A DNA stretch of 64,000 bases from Vibrio gelatinilyticus (GTDB lineage: Bacteria > Pseudomonadota > Gammaproteobacteria > Enterobacterales > Vibrionaceae). The notes beneath the pieces were generated by a model that was not told the DNA's origin, did not search any database, and saw nothing but the letters and a program-made list of their open reading frames with translations. The position numbers and the translations under genes were made by a program. Position 1 is the stretch's first letter; every line of letters begins with the position of its first letter. This document shows positions 18,737 to 26,595 of the stretch, piece after piece. The stretch is taken from NCBI RefSeq assembly GCF_022836845.1, contig NZ_JAJNNZ010000001.1, forward strand, positions 372,001 to 436,000. The letters are read 5' to 3'.

Positions 18737-19364
18737 ACGTGCAGGATACGAGCCCCAGCCATTGACGGATTGGAAACAAGCCAACCCGAATAAGCGATAT
18801 CCACAACTTAAAGATGGTGCCGTACGTCAATCAATACGCTCGGAAGCTCTTAAAGAACAACATTATTTATGTGGTTACTGCTGTCAGGCTTTATCTGGTG
18901 GTGGCGATTGTCATAATGAGCATGTTGAAGCACAAGATCTCAATCAGAATAAAACTCTAGATTTCAGCAACATTATTGCTAGCTGCAATACATCAAAGCA
19001 ATGTGGAGACTCCCATAAATCTCAACCTTTGCCACTAACACCATTAATGGCTCAATGCGAGACTGACTTGGTGTTTAAACTCAGTGGTCGTGTATCAGGT
19101 AAAACCCCTGATGCGATTGAAGCTATAAGAGTTTTAAATCTTGGGGATACTGAGAGAAACAACAAGAGCCTCATAGAAAAGAGAAAGCAGTTATCTCTCG
19201 CTCTATTGACTGAACATGTCATTGCACCAGAAGATGAAGAAGACTGGACAGAGGAACCTGAACTGCTTACAGACGTTATAAATGACCTTCTTACTCCAGA
19301 AAATGGAAAGCTAAAGCCCTTCGCACCTGTGGTTGCTAATGTATTGAGACAGTGGATGGCATAA
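18720..19364 (+). CDS. HNH endonuclease, Septu PtuB-like (TIGR02646-type)
   Basis: 214 residues from a TTG start at 18720, supported by AAGAAGGAG about 7 bases upstream and a 17-bp overlap with the ATPase gene. The HNH elements are HYLCGYCCQAL (about 43-53), HNEHVEAQ (about 61-68), FSNIIASCN and CGDSHKS. This is the layout of PtuB-type nucleases found with a PtuA ATPase in Septu and retron-Septu systems, where the ATPase holds the nuclease until phage cues release it. Its last codons overlap the hsdR start as TAATG. Partner and fold are well supported; function in this operon is an inference. Confidence 0.8.
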   Translation: MRKITKRAGYEPQPLTDWKQANPNKRYPQLKDGAVRQSIRSEALKEQHYLCGYCCQALSGGGDCHNEHVEAQDLNQNKTLDFSNIIASCNTSKQCGDSHKSQPLPLTPLMAQCETDLVFKLSGRVSGKTPDAIEAIRVLNLGDTERNNKSLIEKRKQLSLALLTEHVIAPEDEEDWTEEPELLTDVINDLLTPENGKLKPFAPVVANVLRQWMA

Positions 19365-22300
19365 TGAACAACTCAAGCAATTTACCCAACTTCCGTGAAG
19401 AGCAAAGCGCGAAAATTCCCGCTCTCACCCTGCTGACCAACCTTGGCTATCAGTTCATTGCACCGAGCGAATGTGTGGTGAGACGTGGCAATCTTTCCAC
19501 GGTCATTTTGCCTAATGTACTGCGTGATGTGCTCAAGCACAAAACCTACTCGTTCATGGGGAAAGATCATCGCCTCTCGGAAGCGGCCATCGATAAAATT
19601 GTCCATCAGCTTGCCAACCCGGCCATGAACGAAGGGCTGAAAGCGGCGAATGAAAAGCTGTATAACGCGCTGACCTATGGCATTGGCGTCACCGAGTTCG
19701 TTAATGGTAAGAAAGCCAGCCCAACGATCAATGTGATTGATTGGGAAATCCCTGAGAACAACCAGTTCCACTTTACCGAAGAGCTAGAAGTCGAAAACGC
19801 ACATGGTACGGGTAAACGCATCCCCGATATTGTCTGCTTTGTGAACGGCCTGCCTTGGGTAGTGATTGAAGCCAAGCGTCCTGACTCTTCTCATGAAGGC
19901 AAGCCGACGGTTGCTGAGGGTATTTCACAAAACATCCGTAACCAAAAAGTCGATGAGATCCCACACCTGTTTGCCTATAGTCAATTACTCATGTCGGTGA
20001 ACGGAAATGAGGGCTTATACGGCACCTGCGGTACGCCAAGTAAGTTTTGGGCGAAGTGGAAAGAAGAACAGATCACCGATGCCACCTTTGCACGCCTTAA
20101 AAACACGCCACTGACGCCAGATCAGCTAGATAAGCTGTTTGCGCACCGCACAGCCAAGGTTCGTGATGAATACCTATCGCTGATTGCGGGCGGTGATTTA
20201 ATGGTGACTGACCAAGACCGCTTGTTGGTATCGCTGCTTCGTCATGACCGCCTTCTGGAAATGACCCAACTCTTCACCTTGTTTGATAAAAAAGCGGGCA
20301 AAATCGTGGCGCGTTATCAGCAGGTCTTTGGCATTAAAGCCCTGATTGAACGCGTAACCTCCTTTGATGAGAAAGGTGCACGTAACGGCGGCGTTATCTG
20401 GCATACCACAGGCTCGGGTAAGTCGTTCACCATGGTGTTTTTGTCCAAGGCTCTCATTTGGATTAAAGAGCTCGCCAAATGCCGTGTTGTTGTCGTTACT
20501 GACCGTGTTGATTTGGAAGATCAGCTAGCACGCACATTCGCCTCTGGCGGTGCACTGTCTGAAAAAGATCGTAAAACAGCCATGGCTACCACAGGCCGCC
20601 GCTTAGCGGAGCAAATCGGCAAAGGCAACGAGCGTATTATCTTCTCTATCATCAACAAGTTTGGCACCGCGATTGAACTGCCAGAGTGTTATAACGACAG
20701 CCCTGACATGATCGTGCTGGTTGATGAAGGCCACCGTAGCCAGAACGGTGAAAACAACATTCGAATGCAGCAAGCGCTGCCAAAAGCTGCTTACATTGGC
20801 TTTACGGGGACACCGCTTCTGCAAGATGATAAGACAGAAAACAAGTTCGGTAAAATCATCCACTCCTATACCATGCAACAAGCGGTGGAAGATAAAACCG
20901 TTACCCCACTTTTGTATGAAGAGCGTGTGCCAGAGCTCAGCACCAACGACAAAGCGCTTGATGCTTGGTTCGACCGCATCACCGATAAGCTGACCGAAAA
21001 ACAGCGTACCGACTTGAAGAAGAAGTTCGCGCAGAAAGGTCAAATCTATCAAACTGAGGGTCGTATCGAGCTTATCGCTCACGACATTTCTGACCATTTC
21101 CAAAACTTTAAGCGCCAAGGTTTAAAGGGTCAGCTTGCTTGCGACTCAAAAGCCTCTGCCATCCAATACAAGAAGCTTCTCGACCAAATTGGTAAAGTGA
21201 CCTCGGTTGTTGCCATGTCACCGCCAGACACCCGTGAAGGACACGATACAGTCGACGGTGAAAGCAAAGATGTGGTACAGAATTGGTGGAAAGAGAACGT
21301 GCTGGATTCTGATTTTGGGCAAGATGAAAAAGCCTACACCAAGCATATCATTGAAGAATTCGGTAAAGATGACGGCCCCGACTTAATGATCGTGGTCGAT
21401 AAGCTATTAACGGGTTTTGATGAACCAAAGAACACCGTGCTGTATATCGATAAACCGCTTAAACAGCACAACCTTATCCAAGCCATTGCTCGCGTGAACC
21501 GTTTGCACCAAAAGAAAGAGTTTGGTTACCTCATCGATTACCGTGGCATCTTAAAAGAGCTCGATGCCACCATTGCGGACTACCAAGACTTGGCTGAGCG
21601 CACCCAAGGTGGTTTTGATATTGACGACCTTAAAGGCTTATACAGCCGCATGGATACGGAATATAAGAAACTGCCTGGCCTATACAGTGAGCTGTGGGCT
21701 TTTTTTATTGATGTAAAAAACACCCAAGATCCTCAAGCAATGGCACGAGTATTTGCGCCGAACATAGAATATGTAGATGGTCAGCCAACAGACTTAAACC
21801 TAAAGAAACGCCAAGATTTTTATAGCACGCTCACTGCATTTGCTAATTGTTTGAAAGTCGCTCTGCAATCTGCCACCTACTTTGAAGACAAGAGCTTCGA
21901 TGATAAACGCCAGATTTATAAAGACACGCTAAAAAGCATGACGTCGCTGCGCCAAGTTGTCCGTCAGGATGCCGAAGAAACCATTGATTACGACGAGTAC
22001 GCTGAAAGTATCCGTACCATGCTAGACAAACACATTGGTGGTGTTGAGATCCAAGAATCTAAAGGCGCGTATCTGGTCGGTAGCATGGGTAAAGATGTTA
22101 AGCCAGAAGAGCTGAGTGATGATGAAGCACGTAACAAAAAGGACGCGATTACGGGTCGTGTCACCAAGATGATTGAGCAAGACCTTGCCGATGACCCATA
22201 CGCCCAAGAGTACTTCTCGAAGCTGCTTAAACAAGCGATTCAGCAAGCAAAAGAGATGTTTGATGCGCCTGTTAAGCAATATCTCCTATTTGCTGATTTT

Positions 22301-22648
22301 GAACAGCAAGTGATCGATCGCAAAGTCGAGGGAATGCCAACCGATCGCTTCGCAGAGCTAGATCCAAAAATTAAGCGTCATGTTCAAGCTTACTTTGGGT
22401 TGTTCTTAAAACATGGCGCTGAAGGTCAAGGTCTTACTGAAGATCAATGCTTCAACTATGCAGTAGAGATTGATGAGAAAGTACGCAAAGCGGTGGCAGA
22501 GTTTTCAATCAATCCATCAGAGATTGAAAACCAGATCACGCTAGAGGTACTTCCGTTGCTGTTTGCCGATTTAGGGGTCGATAAAGCGCAAGTCATTGCC
22601 GAAGAAGTGGTGCAAATCACTCGCTTAGGTCTAGCTGGTCACCATTAA
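19364..22648 (+). CDS. hsdR: Type I restriction subunit HsdR (nested system)
   Basis: 1094 residues from ATG 19364 (a GTG four codons upstream is less likely because the ATG overlaps the preceding stop). The N-terminal PD-(D/E)xK nuclease shows PDIVCFVNGLPWVVIEAKRP (about 151-170). The SF2 motor has HTTGSGKSFTM (about 346-356), VLVDEGHRSQN and GFTGTPLL; a C-terminal helical domain binds HsdM. R translocates DNA and cuts when stalled. It completes the hsdM-hsdS-ptuAB-hsdR operon and overlaps the following metallopeptidase gene as TAATG. It is unrelated in detail to the smaller outer HsdR at 27254-29704. Confidence 0.96.
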   Translation: MNNSSNLPNFREEQSAKIPALTLLTNLGYQFIAPSECVVRRGNLSTVILPNVLRDVLKHKTYSFMGKDHRLSEAAIDKIVHQLANPAMNEGLKAANEKLYNALTYGIGVTEFVNGKKASPTINVIDWEIPENNQFHFTEELEVENAHGTGKRIPDIVCFVNGLPWVVIEAKRPDSSHEGKPTVAEGISQNIRNQKVDEIPHLFAYSQLLMSVNGNEGLYGTCGTPSKFWAKWKEEQITDATFARLKNTPLTPDQLDKLFAHRTAKVRDEYLSLIAGGDLMVTDQDRLLVSLLRHDRLLEMTQLFTLFDKKAGKIVARYQQVFGIKALIERVTSFDEKGARNGGVIWHTTGSGKSFTMVFLSKALIWIKELAKCRVVVVTDRVDLEDQLARTFASGGALSEKDRKTAMATTGRRLAEQIGKGNERIIFSIINKFGTAIELPECYNDSPDMIVLVDEGHRSQNGENNIRMQQALPKAAYIGFTGTPLLQDDKTENKFGKIIHSYTMQQAVEDKTVTPLLYEERVPELSTNDKALDAWFDRITDKLTEKQRTDLKKKFAQKGQIYQTEGRIELIAHDISDHFQNFKRQGLKGQLACDSKASAIQYKKLLDQIGKVTSVVAMSPPDTREGHDTVDGESKDVVQNWWKENVLDSDFGQDEKAYTKHIIEEFGKDDGPDLMIVVDKLLTGFDEPKNTVLYIDKPLKQHNLIQAIARVNRLHQKKEFGYLIDYRGILKELDATIADYQDLAERTQGGFDIDDLKGLYSRMDTEYKKLPGLYSELWAFFIDVKNTQDPQAMARVFAPNIEYVDGQPTDLNLKKRQDFYSTLTAFANCLKVALQSATYFEDKSFDDKRQIYKDTLKSMTSLRQVVRQDAEETIDYDEYAESIRTMLDKHIGGVEIQESKGAYLVGSMGKDVKPEELSDDEARNKKDAITGRVTKMIEQDLADDPYAQEYFSKLLKQAIQQAKEMFDAPVKQYLLFADFEQQVIDRKVEGMPTDRFAELDPKIKRHVQAYFGLFLKHGAEGQGLTEDQCFNYAVEIDEKVRKAVAEFSINPSEIENQITLEVLPLLFADLGVDKAQVIAEEVVQITRLGLAGHH

Positions 22649-23424
22649 TGGCATCAACGGTTTCTGACGAACATAACAAGGAAGAATACAGCTTCATCTA
22701 TGGGGATGAGGCTGTGAGCTATGAGGTGCTGCGTAAGCCTATCAAACAAGGAAAGAAGCGAAGCATTACCATCAAGGTGCAACCCAACTGTGATGTCACG
22801 GTGAGTACCCCAGAAGACGCTGAGCTTGAGGACATTCACCAAGCGGTAATGAAACGTGCCAAATGGATTTATGATGCTCTGAAAGAGTTTCGAGGTCATT
22901 TGGAGTACGTGCAGCCCAAACACTACGTCAGCGGTGAGATGCAGTTTTACCTTGGTCGTCGTTATGTACTAAAGGTTGTAGAAGATGCAGATGCCTTGCC
23001 AGCGGTAAAAATGACTCGTGGTAAGCTACTTGTCACCTTGACGAGGTTCAACGATGACAAAACTGCCATGGTTAAAGCGTTGGTGCGCAACTGGTACAAG
23101 GTTCGTGCGCAGCGTATTTTCCATGAGCGCCTATCTGAGTTGTTGCCACAAGCGACATGGGTTGATGGTATCCCAAGTTTTCGTGTGCTGCCCATGACCA
23201 AGCAATGGGGAAGCTGCTCAGCCAAAGGGAACCTGATGTTCAACCCTCACCTTATCAAAGCGCCTAAAGAGTGTATTGATTACGTGATTCTGCATGAGCT
23301 TTGCCACATCGCTGAGCATAACCATAGTGAGAAGTTCTGGCGCTGGCTGACCAGCGTGATGCCTAATTGGAAAGAAGTTAAAGCCCGTTTAGATGGGATG
23401 GCGGAGCTGTATTTGAATGAATAA
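22648..23424 (+). CDS. YgjP-like zinc metallopeptidase (M48/DUF45 family)
   Basis: 258 residues with the zinc motif HELCHIAEHNHSEKFW (about 225-240), where HExxH and the later H make a metal site, preceded by KQWGSCSAKGNLMFNPHL, the family signature. YgjP-type proteins are frequently encoded directly downstream of type I hsdR genes; regulated breakdown of HsdR is a known way of limiting restriction (ClpXP in E. coli), so a similar protective role is possible but unproven. Start and hsdR stop overlap (TAATG), so it is made with HsdR. Confidence 0.88.
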   Translation: MASTVSDEHNKEEYSFIYGDEAVSYEVLRKPIKQGKKRSITIKVQPNCDVTVSTPEDAELEDIHQAVMKRAKWIYDALKEFRGHLEYVQPKHYVSGEMQFYLGRRYVLKVVEDADALPAVKMTRGKLLVTLTRFNDDKTAMVKALVRNWYKVRAQRIFHERLSELLPQATWVDGIPSFRVLPMTKQWGSCSAKGNLMFNPHLIKAPKECIDYVILHELCHIAEHNHSEKFWRWLTSVMPNWKEVKARLDGMAELYLNE

Positions 23425-23435
23425 GGATTGCTGAA

Positions 23436-23609
23436 ATGAGATGCCCAACTTGTGAAAAGCATATTGGCTGGGACTGGCTAGAAGATGAATGCATCGAGCC
23501 AAACGAAGCCTTTGATTGTCCGCATTGCGATGAAACCCTGCGTTATGAAGTTGATGAAGGCACATACCTTGGTGCGCAGCACGTAACGATTGAAGTTGTG
23601 GATGATTGA
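23436..23609 (+). CDS. Small Zn-ribbon protein (57 aa)
   Basis: A short frame encoding 57 residues, beginning MRCPTCEKHIGWDW and containing a second knuckle CPHCDETL, so four Cys suited to bind one zinc; the C-terminal half is acidic. AAGGA precedes the ATG at 12-13 bases. It lies 11 bp after the metallopeptidase gene and 1 bp before the DUF1643 gene, fitting the operon pattern. Function unknown; small zinc ribbons often serve as protein-binding adaptors. Confidence 0.7.
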   Translation: MRCPTCEKHIGWDWLEDECIEPNEAFDCPHCDETLRYEVDEGTYLGAQHVTIEVVDD

Positions 23610-23610
23610 T

Positions 23611-24072
23611 ATGAAGAAAACAGCAAAGCTATCAGATTGTCGTACTTATCGTTATGAGCTTTGGCGAACCTGGGATGAGTCAAAACCTTATGCAATGTTC
23701 GTCGGACTTAACCCATCGACGGCAGATGAAACAGAAGATGACCCTACCATTCGTCGCTGTATTAATTTCGCTAAGTCATGGGGGTATGGCGGTTTATGTA
23801 TGGCCAACCTTTTTGCCTATCGAGCTACTCAGCCAGAAGACATGAAAAAAGCATCAGATCCAATCGGCGACAAAAATGATGAGACTCTAATTCTACTTGC
23901 CAAAAATGCAGGAGTAATTGTTGGTGCGTGGGGAAATGATGGTGTGTTTTTGAATCGTTCAGAAGAAGTTCGATCTTTGATTCCAGAGTTAAGCGTATTG
24001 AAGGTAAATAAATCAGGTGAGCCTGCTCATCCACTATATTTAAAATCGACTTTGACGCCTATTGAATGGTAA
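23611..24072 (+). CDS. DUF1643 domain protein
   Basis: 153 residues from ATG 23611, just after the preceding stop. It carries the family signature: YAMFVGLNPSTADE (about 27-40), DDPTIRRCINFAKSWGYGGL and a C-terminal GEPAHPLYLK. DUF1643 proteins occur in many mobile elements and lack an established function. It is the last gene of the plus-strand R-M operon, ending 58 bp before the right-hand TGTAGA boundary of the nested element. Confidence 0.85.
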   Translation: MKKTAKLSDCRTYRYELWRTWDESKPYAMFVGLNPSTADETEDDPTIRRCINFAKSWGYGGLCMANLFAYRATQPEDMKKASDPIGDKNDETLILLAKNAGVIVGAWGNDGVFLNRSEEVRSLIPELSVLKVNKSGEPAHPLYLKSTLTPIEW

Positions 24073-24129
24073 CAATTTATGCTGCCAGTGGAAGGTGGCA
24101 TTTAGACTGTAAAGAGGTAGATGGCATTA

Positions 24130-24135
24130 TGTAGA
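24130..24135. repeat. Right copy of 6-bp direct repeat TGTAGA at nested-element junction
   Basis: Matches 7295-7300. Just inside, reading leftward on the minus strand, is TAATGCCA, and AAATGCCA recurs 25 bp further in, which may be recombinase-binding half-sites. Confidence 0.85.
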
Positions 24136-24625
24136 ACTCACCCGCATTACCTGCGCTTTGCAGATCTTTTAATATTTGTTCGTAAATATCACCAAACAGG
24201 TGACGCTCTGATGAATCAGTAAAGTCTATTTCATTCAGCTTGTTGATCACTTGGCGTAGTAGCGTGCCGTTTTTCATGTAGTTGAAGGCATCGCTAAACG
24301 CTTCTTTGGCTACAAAACCACGCGGGTTGAGATCAACCGGCGCGGTTAGGTTTTTCAGTTTATAGAACAAGTCGTCGTTTACGAACTCAAGCAGTGCTTC
24401 ACCGGTGATACCTTCAGCATCTTGCGCCCAGTTGCGCCACAAGTATTGCTCAGGGATTGGGAATTTGTAGTCGTCCAGTTCTAGCTCTAACTCTTCCTCT
24501 TGAGCGTCAAACACTTTTAGAAAGAGCAACCAAGACATTTGACCAAGGCGCTGTGCATCACCGTCGACACCGGCATCTTTACGCATGATGTCTTGAATGG
24601 ATTTTATAACTGAACTGATAGACAT
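24131..24625 (-). pseudogene. hsdM: hsdM of outer type I system, 5' fragment (interrupted)
   Basis: The first 165 residues of an HsdM (MSISSVIKSIQDIMRKDAGV ... GNAGEFY), forming the helical HsdM_N domain that contacts HsdS and HsdR. The reading frame then runs 17 codons into the nested element and stops at 24077. The catalytic part lies at 7300-6312. The start codon and upstream region are intact, so the fragment is probably still transcribed. An isolated HsdM N-domain could still bind HsdS or HsdR; this is an inference. Confidence 0.93.
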
Positions 24626-24800
24626 GGTTTTCTACTTATTAGACAACTGATAATTAGGCGAATTATAACAGAACTTGTCTCGAAAAAGTCTACCTAGGTC
24701 GATGAATGTGGCAACGCATTCGTGGTTTAATAGCTTTGTTTTTTATAAAACCATACACATAAATAAAACAATTTAATTAATCAAGCAGTTGACTATAGAA

Positions 24801-25199
24801 ATGAAAATCGAATGCCCACATTGTCAGGAAGACAATCGCATTGAATTTGCCGAGAATATTTCGTGCAAAAAATGTGAAAAGAATTTTAAAGGTTTCAAGT
24901 TCAGTAAAAGAAAGTTGGTATCAGCAGGCTCTGCCTTGGTCATTGGCACCGTTGGTGGCTACGCCGTTAATAACAAATTCGATGAGGAGCGCTATCCACT
25001 GGAAGTGGAGTACGCGATTGTGGATACCTGCGTCAATTCATCCAAGAGCATGGTCTCAGTAAGCTGGTATGAAAATAAACGAGACGCCTGTTTATGTACA
25101 TTGCGTAAAACAGAGCAAGATATATCTTACTCCGACTATAAATCTGATGAGGCGAGCTTCATTGCAAGTTTTCGGCATAACGCGAGAAGTTGTAGTTAA
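24801..25199 (+). CDS. Zinc-ribbon membrane-anchored protein, unknown function
   Basis: 132 residues from ATG 24801; a TTG at 24789 would add four residues. It begins MKIECPHCQEDN and continues with CKKCEKNF, a four-Cys ribbon. One hydrophobic helix follows (LVSAGSALVIGTVGGYAV, about 41-58), then a Cys-containing C-terminal domain (CLCTLR). The layout of cytosolic ribbon, one TM and a soluble tail suggests a small membrane sensor. It is the first gene of a plus-strand block that lies between hsdR and hsdM of the outer system. I recognise no named family. Confidence 0.7.
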   Translation: MKIECPHCQEDNRIEFAENISCKKCEKNFKGFKFSKRKLVSAGSALVIGTVGGYAVNNKFDEERYPLEVEYAIVDTCVNSSKSMVSVSWYENKRDACLCTLRKTEQDISYSDYKSDEASFIASFRHNARSCS

Positions 25200-25230
25200 A
25201 GGAGGCGGCACAACACCGCCTCGCTAAGCA

Positions 25231-25311
25231 TTAACGTTTAGGTGTATTACCACGACCAGGGCCAGATGGATTACCTGTTTTACTTGGGTAGTTCGGGTTT
25301 TGGTTGCTCAT
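25231..25311 (-). CDS. Very small Asn/Pro/Gly-rich protein (26 aa)
   Basis: 26 residues starting MSNQNPNYPSKTGNPSGPGR from an ATG at 25311. A clear AGGAGC lies 7 bases upstream, which is why I accept this short frame. The composition (Asn, Pro, Gly, Lys) predicts a disordered peptide. It follows the next small basic gene by 10 bp on the same strand, so the two form a mini-operon embedded between plus-strand genes. Function unknown. Confidence 0.6.
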   Translation of the reverse strand: MSNQNPNYPSKTGNPSGPGRGNTPKR

Positions 25312-25321
25312 GATAATGCTC

Positions 25322-25471
25322 CTATTTGCCTTGTTTTTGGTTTTTTTCTGCTGCGCGCTGCGCTCGTCCAGCAAAATCCCCTTTCGGAACTTGGCCACCG
25401 TTTTTTTTCGCTGCATTCCCTTGAATACGAGCAGCGGCTTCTGGTGTCATTGGTGCTTTATTCTTAGACAT
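25322..25471 (-). CDS. Small basic disordered protein (49 aa)
   Basis: 49 residues from ATG 25471, preceded by AAAAAGGAAAA. It begins MSKNKAPMTPEAAARIQGNA and is rich in Ala, Lys, Gln and Gly without hydrophobic core residues. The TPEAAARIQ segment resembles the seed-maturation-like small proteins often seen in proteobacterial genomes and islands; that link is from memory of the motif. It shares a transcript with the 26-residue protein just downstream. Confidence 0.68.
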   Translation of the reverse strand: MSKNKAPMTPEAAARIQGNAAKKNGGQVPKGDFAGRAQRAAEKNQKQGK

Positions 25472-25547
25472 GTTGTTTTCCTTTTTAACATTAATTTGAG
25501 GTGTCTTCGCTAAGACAAGGCAACAATAACGTAGAGGGTAGGGACAA

Positions 25548-25910
25548 ATGGGGACATTACAGAAACAAGAGCAAATCCGCTCAATACTCAACACTCTTAA
25601 CTGGAGTTACCGACAACTGGCTGAGGTGTTATATGAGGAGCTGTACTGCGACGCTTATCAAAATTTGGAAGATACCAACCCAGAAGATATCTCACTGTTT
25701 CATGAAGCCTTAAAAAAGCAATTAAAGCGCAAAACCACATCTGAAAAACGACTCGATGAATACTTAACAATAATCTCAGAACATCCAGATTTTTTAGCTG
25801 CGCGCCTTAATGTTATTGTCCCTAAATACCTAAAGCACCAGTGCTTAAATGAAAGCCTAGCGAATGAATTAAAAAATATATCAAGCTGGCTAGATAAAGA
25901 CTCTAGCTAA
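25548..25910 (+). CDS. Hypothetical protein (120 aa)
   Basis: 120 residues beginning MGTLQKQEQIRSILNTLNWS, with AGGGTAGGG upstream of the ATG. The first 35 residues (NTLNWSYRQLAEVLYEELY) could be a helix-turn-helix, and the rest is mainly alpha-helical and charged. Without a recognised family I leave the function open; a small transcription factor or DNA-binding accessory is possible. It follows the divergent pair of tiny genes by 76 bp, which must hold promoters for both directions. Confidence 0.65.
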   Translation: MGTLQKQEQIRSILNTLNWSYRQLAEVLYEELYCDAYQNLEDTNPEDISLFHEALKKQLKRKTTSEKRLDEYLTIISEHPDFLAARLNVIVPKYLKHQCLNESLANELKNISSWLDKDSS

Positions 25911-25992
25911 CAAAAACACTTCAACAGCATTGATTCCACAAGGTGCATATTCTAATCTGGCTCATATTCCCATGTTGCTAAAGGAATTTTGT

Positions 25993-26199
25993 ATGTATAA
26001 AGGGCATTGGTATGATGTTTCAGGTAGAGAGCGAACTGATTTGAGAGCCATGACTTTAGACTTTGACTCACTAAAGCTCGCCGTAGATGAAGCCTTGAAT
26101 GTTTTTCCAGAAACCCAATTAGTCGCCCTAAACGATAGGCTTGACTGGGGGCTAATTTCTATTGAGTCAACAAAACGCATGTTGATTTGCAATGACTAA
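25993..26199 (+). CDS. Hypothetical protein (68 aa)
   Basis: 68 residues from ATG 25993, chosen because AAGGA lies 8 bases upstream; an in-frame TTG at 25930 would extend it but has no ribosome site. It begins MYKGHWYDVSGRERTD. Acidic and mixed helix/sheet in character, no recognised motif. It is part of the plus-strand block of small genes between the outer hsdR and hsdM. Confidence 0.5.
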   Translation: MYKGHWYDVSGRERTDLRAMTLDFDSLKLAVDEALNVFPETQLVALNDRLDWGLISIESTKRMLICND

Positions 26200-26306
26200 G
26201 TACCCCCATATAACAACACACCCATATGTGGTTTGTTGCCTATATCACAGTTTGTTTAATAAGTCCGCAATATCATATAAGTTCAACATCAACCAAGGAG
26301 CTTTAT

Positions 26307-26588
26307 ATGACATGTAGTAATTGCAACAAACGTTTGAATATTGGCATGATCCATAAACGCGAGCCTCAAACAGGACGAAAATACAAATCATGCCCTCATT
26401 GCTCAGACGCAAACAACGGTGAACATGTATTCCACCCATATCCTTCTTCTTTTGGCAAAACTCCTGCTCGAATTTCAGCACGCAATCCAGAAGGCTATCA
26501 AAGCTACTGCATCGATTGTCGAAAATTAGATAAAGGCGTTCAGTCACAAACATATAGGAACGGAAAAACATGCAGCAGCCTAATCTAG
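26307..26588 (+). CDS. Cys-rich zinc-binding protein next to DNA methyltransferase
   Basis: 93 residues from ATG 26307 with AAGGAG 7 bases upstream. Three CxxC knuckles are visible: CSNCN (residues 3-7), CPHC (about 29) and CIDC (about 68), plus His residues between, so one or two zinc sites are likely. HNH-like features are suggested by the CPHC-CIDC-RK arrangement but no clear HNH His pair is present. It ends 7 bp before the methyltransferase gene, so the two form an operon; a DNA-binding helper for that enzyme is one possibility. Confidence 0.7.
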   Translation: MTCSNCNKRLNIGMIHKREPQTGRKYKSCPHCSDANNGEHVFHPYPSSFGKTPARISARNPEGYQSYCIDCRKLDKGVQSQTYRNGKTCSSLI

Positions 26589-26595
26589 GAACTCA

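Larger units (their letters stand above)
7301..24135. mobile_element. Nested tyrosine-recombinase trio element (about 16.8 kb) inside hsdM
   Basis: The element is delimited by the two TGTAGA copies that split the outer hsdM. Its left end holds an HNH nuclease and a four-gene recombinase operon on the minus strand. From 14003 rightward all genes read on the plus strand: a half HsdS, HsdM, HsdS, an ATPase, an HNH protein, HsdR, a metallopeptidase, a Zn-ribbon protein and a DUF1643 protein. The recombinase set resembles Tn554 TnpABC, recombinase-in-trio elements and the Gamma-Mobile-Trio islands described in vibrios; I cannot decide between these from sequence alone. The exact restoration of the target gene is the strongest evidence for the limits. 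Confidence 0.9.

Noticed and set aside
20603..21118. 171-codon minus-strand open frame within hsdR
   Set aside because: Antisense to the HsdR motor domain, whose motifs are intact; a codon-bias shadow.
25930..25992. TTG-started extension of the 68-residue gene
   Set aside because: No ribosome site at the TTG, whereas AAGGA lies 8 bases before the ATG at 25993.
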